Source: Macrotrachela quadricornifera (lineage: Eukaryota; Rotifera; Eurotatoria; Philodinida; Philodinidae). From it: DNA of 64,000 bases. Location: contig JAJEKB010000362.1 of NCBI GenBank assembly GCA_022393335.1, positions 38,167 through 102,166 of the forward strand, given 5' to 3'. The number at the start of each line of letters is the position of its first letter. Position 1 is the first letter of the stretch. A program made the position numbers and the translations under genes. This document shows, in pieces, positions 41,097 through 53,232 of this stretch. The notes under the pieces are model-generated. The model was not told the origin of the DNA. It made no database searches and saw nothing but the letters and a program-made list of their open reading frames with translations.

Positions 41097-41567
41097 TGAT
41101 TTATAAAATCATTAAATAACGAGAACAGTAGTGTGTGTTTGATTGTTATTGTTTAGGCAAATTGCCAATTCAGTGATGATGTTACTAGTAGAGTTTGAGA
41201 GATTTTTCTCGGTTTTTTTGTTTTGTACTCTGTCTTTCTTTTTCCCATAACTGATCTTTTTGTGCTTTCATTTTTGAAATGGATATGATTCTTCTTTTTC
41301 TGTTTCATTTATAGGTAATAAAAAGACTTTAAACTAATTTTTTTTTTATTTTAATTATTATTATAGATATTTGAAGTGTTTTTTTCCAATTATATAAAGA
41401 TATTCAAAGAAATTAATTGATATGAAAATTTGATCACCGATATAGACATGTGAAAGTTCAAAAAAAAATAATAATATGGAAAATAATTTTGAGTTATTTT
41501 TTGTTTTCTAGAAAACATAAGCTTTTTCAAACTGACATCAAAATTTATATTTCTAATACCGATTTTT
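41097..41567. other. intergenic between MIX23 and NUDT9
   Basis: A T-rich stretch with an acceptor-like TTATTATTATAG near 41355-41366. It could be an intercistronic region of a longer operon, but the distance makes that uncertain. Confidence 0.35.
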
Positions 41568-44215
41568 ATGAGTATTTTATGGACGTATAGGCAGCAATAT
41601 TCTCATTTAATTTCTCGGTATTTATCTTCTAATACAACGCAATGGATGACAATGGTTAATATTCATACTCGAGCTCGTCAAACACCTTATCCTGGTGCTA
41701 AACATATGCATGTAAGATTTTATACGATTAAAATATAAATTAAAACAAAATAATAATTTATTATTTATCAGAGAACACCTGTACCTGATGAGAAAGTTCC
41801 ATGGAGTGTCAATTGGTCAGATTATAAACCAACGGAATATACAGCAAAAAGTGTTTTAAAGAATCCGTCATGGGCTGATGATCCTGATGCGTAAATTTGA
41901 TTAAAAGGATTTTATAATTTATGAAATATTTTGTTTTTTTGTATAGAAAAAAGATAAAGAATTTTAATGAAATTGATGGAAAAATTGATCGAACTAGTTT
42001 TATGGGCGAATATGAAATTACTAAGGAAACAAATCGACCAAAAAATCCTCAAGGTCGTACAGGATGTATTTATCAAAATTCATATATTTTTATATGAATC
42101 TATGTAATAGAGATTATTTTTTAGTATCAGGTCGTGGTTTACTTGGTCGCTGGGGACCAAATCATGCTGGTGACCCTGTTATTACACGTTGGGCAAAGGA
42201 TCAACATGAAAATAAATTAAAAATTTTAGAAATTATACTTATCAATCGAAAAGATAATGGTGATTTTGCTTTGCCTGGTGGTATGGTTGATCCAGGGTAA
42301 GTATTTATTATATACATAATCGTTCAAATGTAAATTAGATGACAATATTCAGAGAAGTAGTCTATTATCAGTATTTATCTATGACAGTTTATTGAAAAAC
42401 GTATGAATATATTTTATTTACCGTAATATGATTATTGTAAAAATCTAACGTTTTATTATATTTTGTTGTTCTTTTTCTTTAGTATCGTCGTTTAATTCTT
42501 CAAGAATTTCATAGTCATTAGTATAAAATTGTTTTTGGATAATATGATGAAAAACTTTAAACAAGAATAATATAGGAAATGTTCGAAAATTTTCGTTATG
42601 ATAACAATGATAAGTTTACACAAAATTTTTGTGAGATTTTGATTCTATCATTTTATGGAAACATACGAGATGATGACTATGATAGATCCTAGATACTGTC
42701 GATATAAATATGTCAAAGCTCTTATATCGCTAACCTGCAGAAAGGACAAACATGAACATTAAACAGAACGAAAGGGATATCGACCTGATCAATAGTTAAA
42801 GCCCTGTACCTTTAGTGTTCCTGATCTTCCTAAAGTATATTTGAGCTGATGAAAAGTGAAGCGATATTTTTCTAGGAATTTTTGCGTCATTTGTTATGTA
42901 GTTCAAATATAAGATTTGATTATCGATCATCTATAAAGAAAAAAATTGAAAAGGATTTGGTGTTATTTTAATTGCTATTTGATATTTATACAATTAGCTA
43001 ATATGTTTTTTTTATATAGTGAACATATATTAGAAACAGTTAAACGAGAATTTACTGAAGAAGCTCTAAATTCAAATTTGGATAATTGCAAGCAAATTGA
43101 TGAGTTATTTAAAAAACCTCATACAGTAAATAAGATTTTATTTTTTAAAAACTATTTATATAAATTATATTCGTTTCGTACAGGTTTACCAAGGTTATAT
43201 TGATGATCCAAGAAATACAGGTAAAATTTAAAATAAAAAGAAGGAAACATTTTGCTTCTTTTCTTTTTCTTATAGATAATGCTTGGATTGAATCGGTAGC
43301 TGTAAATATACATGATGAAACTGGTGAATTAACAAAAGATCTGAAATTAGAAGCCGGTAATTATTTAAGATTTTTATTTAGTTTTAATCGATTTAAGTTT
43401 TTAATTAGTTCATCTTGAGAATGAGGAGTAAAATGGGATTTCTTTGTTGAATGTGCATTCATATTTGATGATGGTGTTGATGATTGTTGAGTTTTAATAT
43501 ATTGTACCATTTCACGATATAAATCAGATCGACCAACTTGACTAATTAAATAAACAATTTCATCCAGAGTTATTTTATATCGACGTGGAGGAAGAGAAGA
43601 TTTTTTTTGACATGAAATACAAGATGAATATAAAGGATATTGTGAATAAGAAAATGGAATAAATTTTTGTTGAAATAAAGGATGAGATGATTGTTGATAA
43701 GTTTGAAAATTATTTGGTGATAATTTTGATTTAAAATTAGGATCCTTTAAATAATCATCAAGTAAAAGTTCCCATGATGTTCGTGGTGGTGGAGGTTTAA
43801 TAAGTGATTTTATTCGAGTTATATTTGGTGATAAATTTTCTACCAACTTTTTGTTCGTTTTATTTTTAATCGTATTCTCATATTTAGACGTTTTCAAAGA
43901 ATATAGAGAGAAAATATATTAATATTAATTAGCTGAAATTAATAATAATAGTAATAGAAATGAATGAGAAAAACATTCTTTTTTTTGCATATAAAATAAG
44001 ATTAACAAAATTTATGCGCGGTTTTGTAAAAATAATTTTTTTTTCTAGGTGATGACGCATACAAAGTAAAATGGGTTCAACTTGATCGTGATCATAATTT
44101 ACATGCATCACATCAATCTATTATTGAAATAGTTATTAAAAAACATGGTGCATATGAATATTGGAATAATGACCAAAATAAAAGTGAATCAACTATCAAT
44201 AAACATACTAAATAA
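41568..44215 (+). CDS. NUDT9: NUDT9-type ADP-ribose pyrophosphatase
   Basis: Hydrolyses ADP-ribose to AMP and ribose 5-phosphate; the human enzyme is mitochondrial and is the parent of the TRPM2 NUDT9-H domain. Eight exons in phase (41568-41711, 41772-41890, 41947-42065, 42125-42296, 43020-43125, 43184-43220, 43276-43356, 44049-44215) give 266 residues. The match runs from [11 protein letters not shown] through [49 protein letters not shown] and [14 protein letters not shown] to DDAYKVKWV. The Nudix box at about 180-202 has GGMVDPGE and REFTEE, so the catalytic glutamates are intact, unlike the inactive TRPM2 form. The short Arg-containing N-terminus may target mitochondria; there is no channel domain. 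No TRPM fusion is seen. Intron 4 is 723 bp and intron 7 is 692 bp; the latter holds an antisense coding-like frame. Confidence 0.96.
43361..43897 (-). CDS. antisense coding-like frame inside NUDT9 intron 7
   Basis: An open frame of about 178 codons on the minus strand fills most of the 692-bp intron and ends 5 bp from NUDT9 exon 7. Its composition is protein-like and unlike nearby intron sequence: [60 protein letters not shown], a [10 protein letters not shown] helix and a basic C-terminal helix [14 protein letters not shown]. There is no ATG at the 5' end; the first Met is far inside. So it is either the last exon of a gene whose earlier exons I cannot find, or an inserted fragment. No family recognised. 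Confidence 0.5.
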   Translation of the reverse strand: MKTSKYENTIKNKTNKKLVENLSPNITRIKSLIKPPPPRTSWELLLDDYLKDPNFKSKLSPNNFQTYQQSSHPLFQQKFIPFSYSQYPLYSSCISCQKKSSLPPRRYKITLDEIVYLISQVGRSDLYREMVQYIKTQQSSTPSSNMNAHSTKKSHFTPHSQDELIKNLNRLKLNKNLK

Positions 44216-45986
44216 AGTGATGAACTTTAAATTAATCATCTGCCTATTTTTTGTTTATTTTTTCATTTTTACTTCATAACTAAGCGAATAAAAAAAAGTT
44301 AGTGATGTATAAAAGTATCAATAAAAAAAAGAACTTAGTTTGTTGATAACAAGTAATAATAATAGTATTAGTTTTTACACTGGAAAAGTTGTAAAAATCC
44401 AACACGATATACGAATCGGTGTGTGTGAATTTACAATAAAATATTGTTGTGTATTTATTCATCGCATACTTTATTGGAACACTCAAGAAGGGAAGAGTGA
44501 AATCTGTCTCAAATTTCATTATAAACTCTAGATTCCCATGTCACTAATTGACCCTACTCAAAATTTCAAATATTTTCTTGTTTTCAATCTATTATTTTGA
44601 TATAGAAACCGCTGTAATACCGGAACCAAAAGGTTCTTCATTGTTACTGCATCTTTCTGTTCGTATTTATTATCTAGAAGACAGAACGAAACATTTTATA
44701 TAGCTAATTTCATCAACATAATCATTTTATGTCTATATCACTTTATTTTAAACATAATTTCATAGTTTATAGATTAACTCAAAACCGTATTCTATAGTTT
44801 TTATCACTGATATGTTTGGAAAAACGGATTATTCAATGGTAACGAATGACACTTTTCCTGTTTGCCCTTTTTTTCTAATTATTTTCTATTTTTATGCGTA
44901 TATGCTGTATGAATTCAGTTCTCATGAATTATAATACAATAAAGATTATGAAACGAGTCGATAAATGCCTTTTTTAAAACTAACTACTCCTGTGATGAAA
45001 ATCATCGTTATTTTAGCAGTATTGAACACAACTGACGTAAAATCATGATTAATCGTATTATGTAAGGAAATCCATGCTTAAATCAGATTTCATCATGCGT
45101 AGGCTGTCAAAAGTAGTTCTGCTTTTTATTTATTTTGCCATCTTTTAGATTTTTAATATATGAATACAAACAAATGTGCGAGATGTTTGTCCAAAAAAAA
45201 TTGAATTAATATCAATTTCTATATATGAATATTTTATTCTCTTTTTTTCATCACTGTACTCATTTAACTATTTAAAATTGTATGCTGGTTTTCTTTTATT
45301 TTCTTATAGATTTCTTTTCTTGCAAAATAGTCTAAGAACTTTATATCTATATAAACAAATTCGTTAATTTAAATCAATAGTAATAAATTCTAAATATAAC
45401 AAATGGAAATGAAATTTAAATATATAAAATCGTTTAAATTTCCAATAAAATGGAAGACGAAAATTGGCTATAAAGTTACGATTTATTAGAAAAATCGCTA
45501 ACGTAATCAAAAACAAAATGGTGATGAATCACATTTCAGTTTGCGATTATTATTTCGGTACATTGTGATCAATCGCCATTTTCCCAGTAGTGTCAAACTT
45601 GAAGGTTAAATTCAATTATTCAAGTGGTCAATTATTCAAGTATACCGCATTCATCTCGAATACTGATCCTACCTACACTATGCTGCTTTCATCCAGTGTT
45701 CCCTTAATACATGAATACTTGAATACTTGAATACTTGACTGAAAGTTTTAATTGATATGAAAAAGAATATGATTAATCTGTGTATGTCACACCAGATTAC
45801 TGTGCTTGACTTTCTTCTCCTTTTTCTTTTCATGTACATAAAATGCAAGCTCCGCATTAATGGTTCGCAACGTCTCCGTATTAATAGGCGTGTTTTTCTC
45901 TCTTTCACATACATAGGCCTTATCGATTACACAGTGTGCGTCTTGTTTTTACGTCTCCCTTCTTCTCATTCAATAACTGAAAGACT
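44216..45986. other. intergenic between NUDT9 and lectin gene
   Basis: AT-rich until about 45,590, then gradually richer in GC toward the lectin gene. It includes three tandem copies of the 8-mer GAATACTT (45713-45736). The 45.75-45.99 kb part shares the higher GC of the lectin gene and may belong to the same inserted segment. No other gene seen. Confidence 0.4.
45713..45736. repeat. short tandem repeat (GAATACTT)3
   Basis: Three exact tandem copies of an 8-base unit. Similar ATTCAAGT motifs occur inverted at about 45617-45641. Confidence 0.7.
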
Positions 45987-46670
45987 ATGAGTTCGCACGG
46001 CAAGTCAAAGCTAGTAATGGGGGAAGAACTTCGTGAGGGTGAACATCTTGTATCACCTGACGAACAATTTCACCTAACACTGAAGTCTGATGGTCATCTT
46101 GCTATTTATAGAAAAGATAAACCAAATGAGCCTGTATGGAAATCAACGTTTATGTCAACAGAATCAAATATTGAAGGTCCATTTACATTCAGGATGCAAA
46201 AAGATAACAACGCTGTTGTGTATGATAGGAAAGAACAGCCACTCTGGAATGTTAGTACTTACGATCCTGAATATCCTGGCCGTTTCCACTTGGAAATGGA
46301 CAATGATGGGAACTTTTATCTTCGTGATCAAAACAATGAGGTCGAATGGACGTCGCATACAGCTATGCGACGTTTCGACGATGAAAAAGAAGGCATGCCA
46401 GTTTTAGACAGAGGTGAAGAACTTCGTACTGGTCAGTATCTCGTATCGCCTAACGAACAAGTTTGTTTAGCAATGCAACCTGATGGCTATCTTGCTATTT
46501 ATAAAAAAGATAACCCGGGAAGTCCTATATGGAAATCGACGATCAATTCAGCAGTAACAAACATCGTAGGCCCGTTTACATTCAAGTTGCGGGAGGATAA
46601 CGATGCCGTTGTTTACGACGGACATGAACGGTCTATCTGGCATACAGATACAGCACATAATGTCGTTTGA
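45987..46670 (+). CDS. tandem bulb-type (GNA-like) mannose-binding lectin
   Basis: An intronless 227-residue protein made of two B-lectin repeats (about residues 11-126 and 142-227). Each begins GEELR-x-G-x-LVSP-x-EQ, followed by SDGHLAIYRKD or PDGYLAIYKKD, VWKST or IWKST, and GPFTF. B-lectin domains bind mannose through the motif QxDxNxVxY; residues 71-79 (QKDNNAVVY) match it exactly, other copies are partly changed. There is no signal peptide, so it is probably cytosolic or released by another route. The gene is far richer in GC than every neighbour and has no introns, whereas most other sizeable genes here have several. That suggests relatively recent acquisition from outside (bdelloids are known for this) or a mobile segment. 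The second repeat stops early; see the adjoining entry. Confidence 0.88.
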   Translation: MSSHGKSKLVMGEELREGEHLVSPDEQFHLTLKSDGHLAIYRKDKPNEPVWKSTFMSTESNIEGPFTFRMQKDNNAVVYDRKEQPLWNVSTYDPEYPGRFHLEMDNDGNFYLRDQNNEVEWTSHTAMRRFDDEKEGMPVLDRGEELRTGQYLVSPNEQVCLAMQPDGYLAIYKKDNPGSPIWKSTINSAVTNIVGPFTFKLREDNDAVVYDGHERSIWHTDTAHNVV

Positions 46671-46825
46671 GTCTTCTTGATGATGGTCATCTATGTTTAC
46701 ATAGCAAGCATAACACAGGATGGATTCGTTGGTCAACAGAGAATACTAGCTGTAGTCAAAAGGACTCCAGCTCCAACCAACAGGACGAACCGGCAAAGCG
46801 CAAGCAATACTATTGGAGTGATTAA
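46671..46825 (+). pseudogene. frameshifted 3' remnant of the lectin second domain
   Basis: Directly after the lectin stop, another forward frame continues with LLDDGHLCLHSKHNTGWIRW, which lines up with the end of the first repeat (MDNDGNFYLRDQNNEVEW). It runs to a stop at 46823-46825 with a Ser/Gln/Lys-rich tail. The last strand of the second lectin domain has therefore been lost from the main frame by a one- or two-base indel, or the reference has a sequencing error here. Confidence 0.7.
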
Positions 46826-48181
46826 GAGCTGAGTGGTCATCAAAATCTACGCATTGCTTACAATAGATATAGTCATTGGTTTAATTAAATCATCGATAAC
46901 ACTATGAAAGCTTTAAATCTTTTTATAATATTTAGAAATATATTTTTCTTTTTAAAACTTGCTTCCTGATTCTTATCTCTTTGCTAATCTAATTTATATA
47001 TATCATTTGTTAATAAGTTCATATAAATAGAGCATTTCTTTCACAATTCTTCTATATAATTCATGATCGCAGGTAAATAATGCTACAATTATTTCCTTCA
47101 CGCATGGGTTTGCTTGTAAACTCCTAATAAATGCATATGAGAATTTTGAATCGTAAATATGTGCAGATGTTTTCCATGCATTGATATGGTTCATGATTAA
47201 AATTGGAGAAAATTTACCTGTGTACGTAATAAAAAAAACATATAGGAATACACTTGTTGCAGATCACATACTCATATGTAAAATTCATCCTTTGACACGA
47301 AAAGTATAATATTTCATGCAAAAATGAAATACTCTATCAACATCCAGAAATCTACAAATTGCCGAGTTTTATTTTATGTAGAAGTATGTACTCGTGTGTC
47401 TTCAAGCGTTTCAAATCGTTAGAAAAAATCTTGCAAAGACGTTTCGCTATAAATATGACGATTCATAGATGAAATCTATTGACAATATAAATTTAAAATA
47501 ATCGTTCTAAGACAATTAAATATATTCTTGAGAGTTATAAACATAGCATACAACATACCATTTTGTAAAGATTTCAAAAACGAATTTTTCGAAAAGAAAA
47601 TAAAGTCTGGACAAAAGAATATCACAAGAGATATTAAAATACCCACTTTTCTTGAACGATGTCAACTGTTGTATTCTTTAACTATTTTCTATGAATATTC
47701 AATTTTAGTATACTATAGATTGATAAAATTAAAATAATGTGTGATTCAATGTGGTAGCTGAAACTTCATGCCACTCTCCTCTTCTATCGAATTTACGGTT
47801 ATTTTGTTTTACGCTAAACTTTAGAATGCATATTCTTCTTTCCTCAAAAAATAACTCATATAAAATACTTGAACAAAGATTAGTTGAAGTTCGCTCATAT
47901 ATTCCCTTATTCTTTATATAACAAAAAAAGAACACTTAAAAATCATTGTCTACAATGCGAATGAATGCAATATAACACATTGAAATACTATTCAAAATCT
48001 CTATAAGATATTAATATTTCCTGTTTTTTTTAATGTTTCAAATCTCAATAGAAAAAAAAATAGGACGTTCAAAATAAACAATAGAAATCAAATAAATTCA
48101 TTATATTTTGCAGTATGAATATATTTATTATTTCAACCAAAACAAACAAACAAAGAAAAAAAAGACGATATGTAATGTTTA
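46826..48181. other. intergenic, no supported gene
   Basis: AT-rich 1.36 kb between the lectin and the 3' end of the minus-strand gene. Open frames here are short, with no family resemblance. Confidence 0.4.
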
Positions 48182-50139
48182 TTACTTTTTTGATGATGTT
48201 CGTTTAACAGCTGCATCATGATTTTTAATTAATTCTCGATATTTTTCTGATTTAATAAATTTTTCATATTCTCTCTGTATATTTTCATCATAAGAATGTA
48301 ATTCAACCATAATTGATTGTTTATTTGAATGAATTTTTAATGGTTTTTCAATTAATTGTTGTTTTGTTTCTATTGTATCACAATCAATAATAAATTGATT
48401 TGGTATATCAATAGAATTTAATATACAACTTAATGGATTAAATTCAATCGATAATATTCGTTGTTCAATATTAGAATTTTCATTTGATAATAAAATTTTT
48501 AAACGATCAGAAAGTGCATCATATAAACGTTGATGATCAATGTTAATTGATGAATTTAATGGAAGAATAGCTACTAAAGCATTTGGTTTTTTTTCAGGTG
48601 GTTCAGTAAAATACCAAACTTTACGATTATTTAAACGTTTTTTTAATTTTTCATATGTTTCAACTTTCATTTGTCCATTTTCATCAATATCATCATGTGG
48701 TACATCATAATTAACACCACCGGGAAAATAACTTATAGAATAAAAAAAAAGAATTTTTTAATTTATTTAAAGCGCTCTATCTAATTCAATTACCTGATAT
48801 CTAACGAATTAGCTTTAACATCTTCTAAAAATTTATCTTGAACAAGTTCAGCAATTAAATCAGATTTACGTAATGGATCTGATCGAGTTACAAGTGTAAT
48901 AAAACAATCATTATATTCACGTGGTATTGTCATTAATGGTTTATCATTGTCAATTTGTTTTATAATAAAACGCATTGGATTTTCAACTTTAACAAATTCA
49001 GCTTTATTATTTCGAATTTTATCAGCATATTGTTCAACAATTTTTTCAATATTTGTTACTTGATGTTTTGTTACACAGGCTGAATCAAAAACTATATATA
49101 CAAAAAAAAATAAATGTTTACATTTAATTAATACATTTGTTTGTTTTCTAAACAAAGACGCATGCAAATGACATTGAATTTTTAGGACATGCTGGGTGTG
49201 TAGTGGAAAAGCTTTTAAAAAAAATTTCAGCACTATAGTCTCATGTTTAAGGGAGATATCCACCAAACAAGGAGCTAAAATAGACATTTTACAGACTCAC
49301 AATTCTCTGTCCATATTCATTCTATGTATACAATTTTTCTCTCAAAGAGAATGTCGGAATGCAGGGTATGACAAAAACTTTTCTTTTAAAATTCTCACGT
49401 TTCATGTGTAAAAATATTTATAAATTAGAGATCTCAAAAACTTCTGAAAAAGCAGATCCATTTATATTGGTGTCGATATATATACTTGAAAAAGCTTAAT
49501 TAAAAAAGAAGACTTTGTCATGCTCTGCATCTTGACACGCTTGTTCAAACAGAAAACAAATTAAAATCTATAGAATGAACTTGGACAGAGAATTTTGAAT
49601 TCTGTAATAAAAAAAATCATACATTGAGAAACAACAAAAATCAAAGTAGTAAATTAAAAATCATTATCATTTCTGAAGGATCTAAACACATGCTATCTTC
49701 CCATGCATTTATCTCAATTTCGAAATTTTTGAACAAAAATTGACTTTTTAAGAAGAAGAGACCTTATAGAATATATTATTACTAAATAAAAGAAGAATAT
49801 TGATTTTCATACAGTAAAAAGTATATAGTTGCTTTTACAAAATTTATAATACTAATAAAAATATATAAATTTTATTTTAAAAAACTTACAAATTTTTGGT
49901 TTATATTCAACAAATTTTGTTGCTAATTCTTCATGTATTTCTTCTGATGTCATACGTTGATGTGTATTTTTCATTCGACGAAAATAATCCATTAAATGTT
50001 CTACATCAGCTTCTGGTAAATTTTTATAAAAAGTTTTTGATGGACGTATTGTACCCAAAATAAGTAAACGACGTGCATTTTCATTTAATAAACTTGATCG
50101 ACGTTCACGTTTTGTATTATTATTATCATCATCATCGTC

Positions 50140-50171
<32 letters not shown>

Positions 50172-51023
50172 CATCTAAATCAAATATTGATGAAGTATAT
50201 TCATCATCATGCATTGGTGTTGGATATTTTTTTATTTTTTTTGATTGATATTTCGTATCAATTTGTTCATCATTATCAGAATTATATGAATTTCTATGAT
50301 TTTGAAATGATTGTATTGATGAATTAACTAATGAAGATTTTGTTGGACCATATATATTAGCTGTTTGAATTTGTCGATTATCATTTAAACTAACAATACT
50401 TGATGTTGTACGTGGGTCATTTTGAACCATATTATTAAGATTTATTACAGGCATATGAAGTATATCACTACGTTGAGATGATCTTGCCGATTGTAAACCT
50501 TTAGGAAGAAATTATTATTTACAGATATAGATATACATTTTCAAAGAAGTTTATAGATGATAAGAAAAGTTTAAGCTTAGCGAGCGAATATATCAGTCAT
50601 ACCCCTATTTATAGAAGGATAATTATCATTATGATGAAAACATCTGTAATGCCTCTGGGCATTACGAACAGCCCTTAATCTTGCTGAAATAGATTAGAAT
50701 TTTTTTTTTCATTTTTATAGAAAATAATTTAATGTTTAATCTATTTAAATCTTACCATCAGCGTTTTTAACTGAACTTCGTTGTTGAATAGTTACATTTG
50801 GAGGTGAAGGAGAACGATTATTTTCATTATTTTTATGTTCTATAGATGAACGACGATCTTCTTTTCGATGATGTTTATTTCTTTCATTTATTGATGTTTG
50901 ATGAACAGAAATTCGAACAGGTGATTTTATTCTTCCATTTTGACCACTAGTCTGTTGTTGCTGTTGTTGAAGTAACTGATAATCAACAACAGAAAGTATT
51001 TGTGATTGACTTGATGTTGGCAT
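48182..51023 (-). CDS. uncharacterised 574-residue protein, disordered N-terminus
   Basis: Four exons (51023-50756, 50498-49890, 49091-48794, 48731-48182) join in phase to 574 residues. The N-terminal half is low complexity: poly-Gln (about 20-25), Arg/Ser/His-rich stretches, then a long Asn/Asp run and a basic KRERR. The C-terminal half is folded-looking. It includes LLILGTIRPSKTFYKNLPEA, DVEHLMDYFRRM, EQYADKIRNNKAEFVKVENP, CFITLVTRSDPLRKSDLIAE, FPGGVNYDVPHDDIDENGQ, RKVWYFTEPPEKKPNALVAI and a final coiled REYEKFIKSEKYRELIKNHD. I do not recognise this domain. Intron 2 (49891... to 49092) is about 798 bp. The C-terminal part merits a profile search. Confidence 0.78.
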
Positions 51024-52344
51024 ATATTAACTGATTAGTTAAAAAGAAGAATTATGATAAGAAAAAAAAATGTAAAAGTATATAATCTTTCTTGATGACA
51101 AAAAATTTAAGAATAACAGAAGAAAAAAAAAGAACTGTTATTTAAGACGACGTTAAGATGACATAATGCAACCGATAGGTTGATGTTTTGATGTTTTGTT
51201 TTTTTTTTTGTTGCGATTTTAACGATCACAAGCCTATGACAATTACTTTTCTACGTTGTTCTTTCTTTTTTCTATAAGTAAATAAAACGTAAACGAATGA
51301 ATTAGAAATTGTATCAAGATTATAAGTGTAGAAATAACAGTCAATTCTCTTTCTTTTTTTCTTCTTTTTTGCTCTTCTCTTTTCTCACTTTACTATTGTG
51401 TAAGCATATATGTTGTTGACATAAGACAAGAAGAGAAGAATAAAAAATGATGACTAGAATCATGATAATGATGATGATGATGATGATGATGACGATAGTT
51501 AAAAAAAAGCATTCAAGGAAATAGAAAGTTGTAAATTGAATTATTCTTTTGAAAAGTAAAGATATAAAAAATTTTATTTGACTTCTAGGAAAATATCCAA
51601 TCTTTGATCAATTAAAACACAAACGATATTTATTTATTCTCGAAGATGGACGACCATGAAAAGTAATCTTTGCACTTGAACCTAATGTCAAGAGAGAAAG
51701 AGAGGAAGAGAGAACAAAAGAAGACCGAAAGGATTGTTCGTAATTTCAAGTTCATTGAAATTCAATAAATAAAATGAGAAGTATCTCAAATCTCAATTCT
51801 TATCTTTTAATACAATGACAAATATTTCTTGTAAATCATAAATCTTTATTGAATTAATCAAAGTAAAGTCTATATTAGACGATTTATTCAAACATAAATA
51901 AAAGCATTATAAAGAACAAAAAAAAAAAATTTTTTACATCTCTTTACTCCTTTTTTTTCCTTTTAACAAACAATTGATTAATATGACATTTACTTTTAAA
52001 AATAGTTACTAAAATTATAACATATTCATGTGAAAATATGATGACGACCATCATTATAAAACAAGAAGAAAATTGAAGAACAAGAAAAAAAGGAATCTTA
52101 AGGGCGCACCCCGAGTGAATTGAAGCAGACAAAAAGAAAGTGTATATGCGTAGAATAGGGTGGAATAATAACACTGTCAAACATTGAAAAATTTTTCAAA
52201 AAAAATGGAATTAACATTATTCTATAATTGTAACTATTGTATAGAACACTTGTTATTCAAGTGTCTAGTTACAGTAGAGAGAAATACGACCATACATTAG
52301 TTCACTATTTTCTAACTGACAAACAACGAATAAAGCAAATACAA
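51024..52344. other. divergent intergenic region between two uncharacterised genes
   Basis: 1.3 kb with a trinucleotide (ATG)n run at 51468-51492 and poly-purine/pyrimidine stretches (51345-51380, 51690-51730). Probably holds the promoters of both flanking genes. No gene seen. Confidence 0.4.
51468..51492. repeat. (ATG)n microsatellite
   Basis: About eight tandem ATG/GAT units with one C-bearing variant at the end. Confidence 0.8.
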
Positions 52345-53232
52345 ATGGTGTCTACTGCCAATATCGATTTAACATTACATGTTCGTAAAAAATACACACC
52401 ACCATCTAGTGTTCTTTTATTAAGATTACCAAATGAAAATTCAACTAAAGATCAACAACAACGTGTTAGTCCATCTGTTGAACTTCGTTCTCGTCAACAG
52501 AAAAAACGTCTAGCAACACCACGTATTGTTGGCTTACATGCCGATAATTCTGATGTGCATGATCCATTATCATCATCTTATGCTTGGCAAAGACATTCTA
52601 ATAAAGTTTCACAGATAGCGCTTGCACCTGATGTTGTATATCGAAATACTTATATGGAAGAATCAAGAAGACAAAAATCAGCTGCTGCTAATATTGACTC
52701 TCGTTCTCATATATCAAGCTCACGATCACCATCACCACGTAGTCAACATTCTCAACAATTACCTCGTTTAAGAACTGCTAGTTCATCATCATATAATACA
52801 TCTGATTCCTTACAATCAAAATATCAACATCAATATCGTACAGTATATGATTATATTCGTCACTCAATAAAACAAATTGAACGTCAACGTAATCTAAAAC
52901 AACAAAATTTTTCTGCTCGTATAAAACGTCCACAAAATGAGGATGTTATTTTACGACGTATATTAGGCGAAAAAAAAACTCCATCAATAACAAATATATC
53001 ATCAATATCAAAGAATGATTTACGAAATCCAGAAAATTTTATTAATTATATTAATCATTCTCGCGATCAAATTCGTGTATTACATACAACAACACCAAAT
53101 CGTCCATATCAACAACAACAAATAAATCATAAATATCATCGACAACGAACGAATTTATCACAAAATCAAAATGACATACCTGATAAGCAACAATCTATAG
53201 TGATGGTGACTGCTACTACTGGCAATTCGTAA
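52345..53232 (+). CDS. uncharacterised basic, largely disordered protein
   Basis: A single-exon frame of 295 residues from the ATG at 52345 (MVSTANIDLTLHVRKKYTPP). It is rich in Ser, Gln, Arg and Asn, with SRSPSPRSQHS resembling an RS-type stretch. One more ordered helix occurs at about residues 167-215 (YRTVYDYIRHSIKQIERQRN, then EDVILRRILGEKK). It ends in a Gln/Asn-rich tail. The region 52237-52344 is also open but has no ATG; an upstream exon cannot be excluded. No family recognised; a regulatory or cytoskeletal scaffold is only a guess. Confidence 0.65.
   Translation: MVSTANIDLTLHVRKKYTPPSSVLLLRLPNENSTKDQQQRVSPSVELRSRQQKKRLATPRIVGLHADNSDVHDPLSSSYAWQRHSNKVSQIALAPDVVYRNTYMEESRRQKSAAANIDSRSHISSSRSPSPRSQHSQQLPRLRTASSSSYNTSDSLQSKYQHQYRTVYDYIRHSIKQIERQRNLKQQNFSARIKRPQNEDVILRRILGEKKTPSITNISSISKNDLRNPENFINYINHSRDQIRVLHTTTPNRPYQQQQINHKYHRQRTNLSQNQNDIPDKQQSIVMVTATTGNS

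Noticed and set aside
46090..46407. 105-codon alternate frame inside the lectin gene
   Set aside because: A shadow frame of the first lectin repeat; the lectin frame has the family motifs.
49196..49411. Plus-strand open frame opposite the 798-bp intron of the 574-residue gene
   Set aside because: Intronic, short and without homology signs.
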